This document shows positions 41,400-64,000 of a stretch of 64,000 nt of DNA, piece by piece. This stretch comes from Corticium candelabrum (taxonomy: Eukaryota > Porifera > Homoscleromorpha > Homosclerophorida > Plakinidae): positions 3,313,026 to 3,377,025 of the forward strand of contig NC_085089.1 in NCBI RefSeq assembly GCF_963422355.1, given 5' to 3'. The translations under genes and the position numbers were made by a program. Under the pieces are notes generated by a model. That model did no database searches. It had not been told where the DNA came from and saw nothing but the letters and a program-made list of their open reading frames with translations. Each line of letters begins with the position of its first letter. Position 1 is the stretch's first letter.

Positions 41400-42272
41400 C
41401 CTAACAAACTCGTCCTGCTGAGACTCCTTTTTCTGCGATCGAGCCAGTTAGATACTGGTAGATCTATCCAACCAAACGTATTGTGTAGCCTCATTTATCT
41501 TGTTTGGTCTGTAAAATGTAGACTACCACTTGTAAATATGAACCAATCATAAATTTTAATTAATGTTGAGGTACTGATATTATTTATAAATTTACTGTAA
41601 ATTTACTAGACCACACAATTGGATTGAAATTAAACATTAAACTATATAAATTAAATTCTAAACAATTATTTACTTAAATCACATTTAAGGTTCAGTTTTA
41701 AAACAATACTTACATAGATACCTAAATTCATGTGCTTTATTTCACTTTAATTACTTAATTATTAATTAATTAATATTTAATTAATATTAGCAAAATGTAC
41801 AAACCTTTGCCGTTTTATATGATCACTGCATCACGTAAAAAAATTCTGGAACCAACAATTTCTCGAGAATCTGAAAGTCGATTTCTGCAAGAACGCGACC
41901 ACCATTCCCCTTTCACCAGTGGAAAGAACGGGCTCTCTTTCCACTGCTGCTCGACCACTGCGATAAGTTCTACGACCTGTTAGCCTAACAACACACTTCG
42001 AACTATCGTACATAAACAGCTACGTGAATCGTACGTGCAAGTCAAACATATCCGGGATTTAGCATCCGGGATGTGCCACAATTGTGCCCCCAACTGTCCC
42101 CCAACAAGTGTTCCCCCAAACAATTGCCACAGTGTACATTAGTGTAGGCACTTCCGGAAGTTTGCGGAAAGGGTCGAGACTAACATGTGGCTCAACACGT
42201 GCAAAAGCACATTTAGCGCACGTTAGTCTGTGCAGTTCGTCGCAACATATCGTTGCTGTTGGTTTGGTTGCA
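41400..42272. other. Upstream region of POLR3A
   Basis: The left half is very AT-rich (TTAATTAATTAAT near 41755-41790). The right half is more balanced and should contain the POLR3A promoter, including the palindrome noted separately. No gene is recognised. Confidence 0.5.
42150..42161. promoter_or_regulatory. ETS-type palindrome ACTTCCGGAAGT
   Basis: A 12-bp perfect palindrome made of two overlapping CCGGAAGT sites, the core bound by ETS/GABP factors in animals, lies 111 bp upstream of the POLR3A start codon. Such sites are common in housekeeping promoters. Function is inferred only. Confidence 0.45.
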
Positions 42273-60221
<17,949 letters not shown>

Positions 60222-60690
60222 GAGTGGAGTTTGTCAACTATCGATTGATTGACAATAGTATAACTTTGATATAAATGGTCAATAGCTTGATCTTTGCATA
60301 AATGGCTTAGCAATACCATTGTTTGAGACTTTCAAGTTAAATTACATACAGTATACAGTAGAGTGAAAATACAGACTTTTAATTGTCAGAAGGTAGTGGT
60401 TTGGAAGTCAGAGCGTACAACAGGGATCGCGACGAGCCTAGCGGACAAAAACGAATGGGTAAGCTCGGAAGAAAGGACTGGACTCTTACTTGTACTATAT
60501 GAAAGTGTGGCCATCTGGTGACCAACAGTTCAATGATTTCCCAGAAGGCATCAAACGTACTCTTTAGGATCTCCGTGTATGCATATGGCTCTATCACATT
60601 TTTCAATAATTGTTTTAAGAATCGTCTAGACAAAGTCAGTGATAGACAACGAGGTTAGGGACATCACACCAGATTTGCTATCTGAAATAT
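60222..60690. other. Downstream of POLR3A, no gene recognised
   Basis: The POLR3A 3' UTR must lie at the left. I see no other conserved content. Confidence 0.4.
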
Positions 60691-61000
60691 CTGCTCAGAT
60701 GTTGCTGTAGAGCCTCATCTTCATCCCTTTTCTGGAGAAAGTCTTCAGTGGCTTACTGCAAATTCTGATGATGAAGCACGAGCAGACGTATCTGCACGTG
60801 GAGTTCTATTCTAACGCGTCAAGTTACAGACATACCAGGTATACAGGAACCACGAACAAGAAAAACAACGGCGAAAGAGTTAGAGAGATTGATGGAGGAA
60901 GCTTCACTCCATTATAGTATTTTTTCAACTGGAAGGATGGGCAAAGAAGCTACCACATTTTTCAAGCATAGAGCTAACATCATTTCAAACAATCAAAATA
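60691..61000 (+). pseudogene. Decayed retroelement C-terminal domain
   Basis: The text EPHLHPFSGESLQWLTANSD then DDEARADVSARGVLF, followed in a shifted frame by an R-x-x-EIDGGSFTPL-like segment and MGKEATTFF, matches in order the C-terminal region of non-LTR-type polyproteins common in sponges and cnidarians (from memory). Stops and frameshifts are present. Confidence 0.5.
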
Positions 61001-61488
61001 CCTCCTATGCATAAACAATGTCTATGACTAAATGCAGACTAACTTTTGCTCTATTACAATCCGCAATTCTGTGTGTCTTTTTCTTTTACAGACATAGTTC
61101 TTTTTACTTGACATAGTTTCTTTTAAAATCACAGTTGTTGTAGCAGTGTGTTGCCAGTATTGTTGTAACTAAAGCTATTGATGCTCAGATACAATAATTT
61201 TATTATTTTTTATGTTGTGCTCAACCAGATCAGTCTGGTTTGTAAAGTCTATTACAAGTACCGGAAGCAAACCCTGCTTCAGAAATACTTAGACCATCAC
61301 GGCTGTCTAGAAAGAAGACATGACTTTATGAAGGATCCAAGTAGATCCCAGAAGCACTGTTTTCTGTAAGTGCTGCAGGTTGTGATGACCTGGAATAATG
61401 TTCAGCCACCATGCAATACCTGCGTGCACTGTGCCCAAAGCTCCCAAGACCACCGGAACCACCAGTGTTCGACAATGCCACATGCGGC

Positions 61489-62544
61489 TTATCTCCACTT
61501 GCAAGTCGCTGTACTTCGCCAACTTCTCAGCATGTTTCTTGCCAATGTTGCCATCAGCAGGACAGCTGATATCAATAAGAAGACATGTGTATTCACATAT
61601 TTCTCCAATAATGGAAGACCTATGTGGTATGTGTCAGTATCGGGTGAATAAATCAGAATTGTATCTCCCTGTGACTGAAATGCATGTCGCCATACTCTGC
61701 TGTCTCCTTCCTCATGGTTGCTGTCAAGCATTGGTTCCCGACCAGCCACACCTTGACGTATAATGCTATATGCTTGACCTCTCATATGACCATCAAGTCC
61801 TGCTACAATCAACTTTTGTCCATTCTTCAGATAATCTGCACTATCAGAGTGTAGCAGCTTGGTCGAAACGTAATGGATAAGTATTCGTTTCTGCTGCCTG
61901 TTGGCAATAATAGTCTGCCAATTTTGAGGAAGACGTTCATCATCCTCAATTGGGATAACCTCAGACGCTTTATCAGTTCTAGTCGAATCTATTCTGTTTT
62001 GCTCAATTGACTTTGGGCTGATTCCAGTGGTGCAGGGATCATCAAAGACAACATGTATTTTCTTTGCTATAGCTGATTTCAAATATGGAACAATCCACTT
62101 GCAGAACAAAAATGAGAGTAGTCTTGAAACGTTTTCATGAAAGGTAGCTTTAGAGGTGATGAATGGACAAAAAACATTCCCTCAAGAACTACAACATCTG
62201 GTGGAGTCACTGAGTCAATTGATGTTTCAATGACACCTGGGTATCGTCTTTCCAATACTGCAGTAGTATTAGCCTTTTACTCCCTTGCATGGAATACCAT
62301 CTGCATCAGCTAAAGCCCTTGGAAGATCTAGAAACTGACAGGCCCCTGCTTGCAGTTGTCGTCCCTGAACTAAAGAGTAAGCTAGAGTCTTCTTTATACA
62401 TGTCTGTACAAGCTTCCTCTGCTTTTCTGCCAGATTGATCTTCTGTTTCTTCTTAGCAGTGGTCTCCCCGAACGTCTTCAGTTTTTTTCTTTCGCCTCCT
62501 GACCACACTGGTACTAGGGGTGCTAAGAAACTGGTAATCCACAT
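61489..62544 (-). pseudogene. Selfish-element protein with PIN/FEN-like motif
   Basis: Three frames join into one protein with two one-base breaks (near 62270 and 62150). Recognisable parts in order are an N-terminal basic segment ending in CKGVK, the region RRYPGVIETSIDSVTPPDVV, then KKIHVVFDDP, and finally NHEEGDSRVWRHA and ILIYSPDTDTYHIGL. The last pair (EE-D-R and SPDTD) resembles the metal-binding core of PIN/FEN-type nucleases seen in uncharacterised, high-copy proteins of cnidarians and sponges. A true host gene is unlikely, given the breaks and surroundings. Confidence 0.5.
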
Positions 62545-62549
62545 AATTT

Positions 62550-63023
62550 TTGTATGATGTCAATCCAATTTGCAAATTTGGAGGAGGTCCAATATTCAGG
62601 CACGACCGTTACCTGGACAACTACTACAACATGTTGCGGGAAGTAGGCTTCCATTACCGTAAAGAACTGACAGCTCAATTCCAAAACAAGCAACGCCCAG
62701 ACATAGCTGTCTATGATTTTCATGAGGGCAAGAAATTATTGTTAGACATTACAATAACACACCCTTGGGCACAAAGTAACATCTCAGGGAGCAGCACTAC
62801 GGCAGGATTTGCAGCAGTGGAAAAAGAAAAACAAAAGGACAAGAAATACAGAGAAACTGCTGAATCCCTAGGACACATCTTTCGCCCAATCGCAATTGAG
62901 GCTTTCGGACGCTGGGGCCCCAAGGCTGAAGAGCTACTGACAGAGACAAGCAAGATGGCACCCATGCAATTGGACATGCCAGTGGGCCAATTCAAGCACA
63001 GTGGTCACGTCATTTGTCGGTGA
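62550..63023 (+). pseudogene. Non-LTR retrotransposon endonuclease-like C-terminus
   Basis: An open frame of 157 codons without the upstream reverse transcriptase. PDIAVYDF followed by KLLLDITITHPWA fits a PD-(D/E)XK (restriction-like) core, then a helix (EKEKQKDKKYRE) and FRPIAIEAFGRWGPKAEELL. It is the paralogue of 24450-24870. The frame stays open, so decay is recent or selection is acting on a larger unit that I cannot see. Confidence 0.6.
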
Positions 63024-63159
63024 CACTTCAACGACTAAATTCGGACATAATCAATAAACGGGCATTGACAATTGTTGGCAAGAAGGAGTCTGGTACCAGC
63101 GGGCCAGCTAACCTTGCCAAACGAGAATTTAGTTTTGTCGTTTCATAAATTTACGTTCG

Positions 63160-63181
63160 TGTGTGTGTGTGTGTGTGTGTG
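63160..63181. repeat. (GT)n short microsatellite
   Basis: About ten GT units directly before the 12-bp tandem array. Confidence 0.95.
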
Positions 63182-63193
63182 CTTGGTTGCATT

Positions 63194-63262
63194 GTAGTTT
63201 GTATTGTAGTTTGCGTTGTAGTTTGCATTGTAGTTTGCATTTTAGTTCGTGTCGTAGTTTGC
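63194..63262. repeat. 12-bp tandem repeat
   Basis: About six imperfect copies of TGTAGTTTGCAT. On the minus strand the period is a multiple of three and reads as a KLQC-type four-residue repeat. Confidence 0.85.
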
Positions 63263-64000
63263 TTGTAATTTGCCTAAAACTTAGCATGTCCTCCCGTAAT
63301 CTACTGTCTGCTGCATCTCCACTAACAAAATGTTTAAGTGGTTTTACAATAGTGACACCATCTCCATTACTTGGTTCACAGTCAAAAACTTTGTGGCTGT
63401 TGAAAGACATTCAAATATGCTTTTAAATTCTCAGTCTCTTTTTCTAACCCTGACAAGGATGGCATGTATGTAGCTGATTCATACTCAGTGGTTCTGCATG
63501 GAATGATCTTCTTTTTTTATATTAGCAAGTAGGCCACTTCTGTAGGGTAGGTATCCAGCCAGCTTGGACAAAGTGTTTGGTGTTATTCTTGTAAGGCAGG
63601 CCTTTGTTTCCCCATTTATGAGCATCTCATGCGCTTCATCTAGTGCCACTGATTTCATCTGTGTCCCGCTTATATTACTGTACCCACAAACCACCAGACT
63701 CCAGACTACCAAACACTCCCTCTGGAAAATTGACAATATCACACAGATGTTGTGGTATGAGGCTTTGGTAGGTCAATCGATCAAATGCATGAAATATTGG
63801 TGTTATATCTTTTAAGCATGCTATCCTCTGCTTCCAGTCTCCTTTACATATTGCAAGCCATAATAAACATAGTTCATCATGTCCTTGTAAACGTACTTGT
63901 TCCAGAACTGAAACGATTCGTCTCTTTGCACGACTTCTTGTCTGTGTATGGAAAACTTGTCGTAGAGCCCTTTGATGGAGACTACCAAGTGCTCCAAATG

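Larger units (their letters stand above)
63129..63999 (-). pseudogene. Unidentified selfish-element coding sequence, runs off the window
   Basis: Minus-strand text reads SVALDEAHEMLINGETKACL near 63620-63650, then NTLSKLAGYLPYRSGLLANI, then FDCEPSNGDGVTIVKPLKHF near 63330-63390. These lie in frames separated by breaks. The ALDEAHE-type motif co-occurs, from memory, with SPDTD-type proteins like that at 61489. The 5' end lies beyond 64000. Confidence 0.45.

Noticed and set aside
41111..41494. Proline/serine-rich minus-strand frame (127 codons)
   Set aside because: It is the translation of the G-rich tract inside the transposon TIR.
60379..60633. Minus-strand frame of 84 codons
   Set aside because: It has no recognisable family and sits in POLR3A 3' flanking sequence beside a decayed retroelement; insufficient support.

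Overview
The window is from a eukaryotic, animal-type genome: AT-rich, many short spliced exons with GT/AG borders, conserved metazoan genes, and extreme (CA)n/(TG)n and (TA)n microsatellite load. The retroelement and transposon relatives I recognise, plus introns down to about 50-60 nt, suggest an early-branching marine invertebrate, perhaps a sponge. That placement is inference. Nothing looks bacterial.

Host genes, left to right. (1) WDR81 (+, 650-9172): 16 exons can be joined in frame into a 1930-residue pseudokinase-like + BEACH + WD40 protein. (2) A deoxynucleoside kinase (-, 11236-13332; 5 exons, 268 aa), head-to-head with (3) an unrecognised Lys/Ser-rich protein (+, 13393-16688; 7 exons, 162 aa); their start codons are only 60 bp apart. 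(4) CCDC97 (-, 19278-20189), a single open exon. (5) An ankyrin-repeat gene (-, about 21.2-26.6 kb), partly modelled. (6) POLR3A, the largest subunit of RNA polymerase III (+, 42273-60221): 40 exons join in frame to 1383 aa.

Between and inside these genes lie mobile elements. From 23.9 to 33.1 kb there are GC-rich dispersed repeats, two decayed non-LTR retrotransposon pieces, and microsatellites. At 33120-41390 sits the most interesting object: a DNA transposon with ~80-bp terminal inverted repeats and a perfect 9-bp target-site duplication. It carries remnants of two convergent genes, a DUF6589-like protein (possible transposase) and a RecQ-like helicase, both cut off at one internal deletion junction. 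A 5.1-kb Ty3/Gypsy element (150-bp LTRs, 4-bp TSD) is nested in it, exactly on a splice acceptor of the DUF6589-like gene. Small fold-back elements elsewhere (2198-2376, 55470-55587, probably 32973-33082) share TAG(C/T)CTC-type ends and 8-9-bp duplications, as expected of non-autonomous relatives.

tRNA-derived SINEs occur at 9.3 kb and, as tandem pairs, in POLR3A introns at 43 and 56-57 kb. The right end (60.7-64 kb) is a graveyard of decayed retroelement and other selfish coding sequence. WDR81 acts in endosome/autophagy traffic, POLR3A in transcription of small RNAs, the kinase in dNTP salvage; I see no functional coupling among them beyond the shared promoter of genes 2 and 3. All exon joins were made by eye from splice consensus, frame and family conservation.
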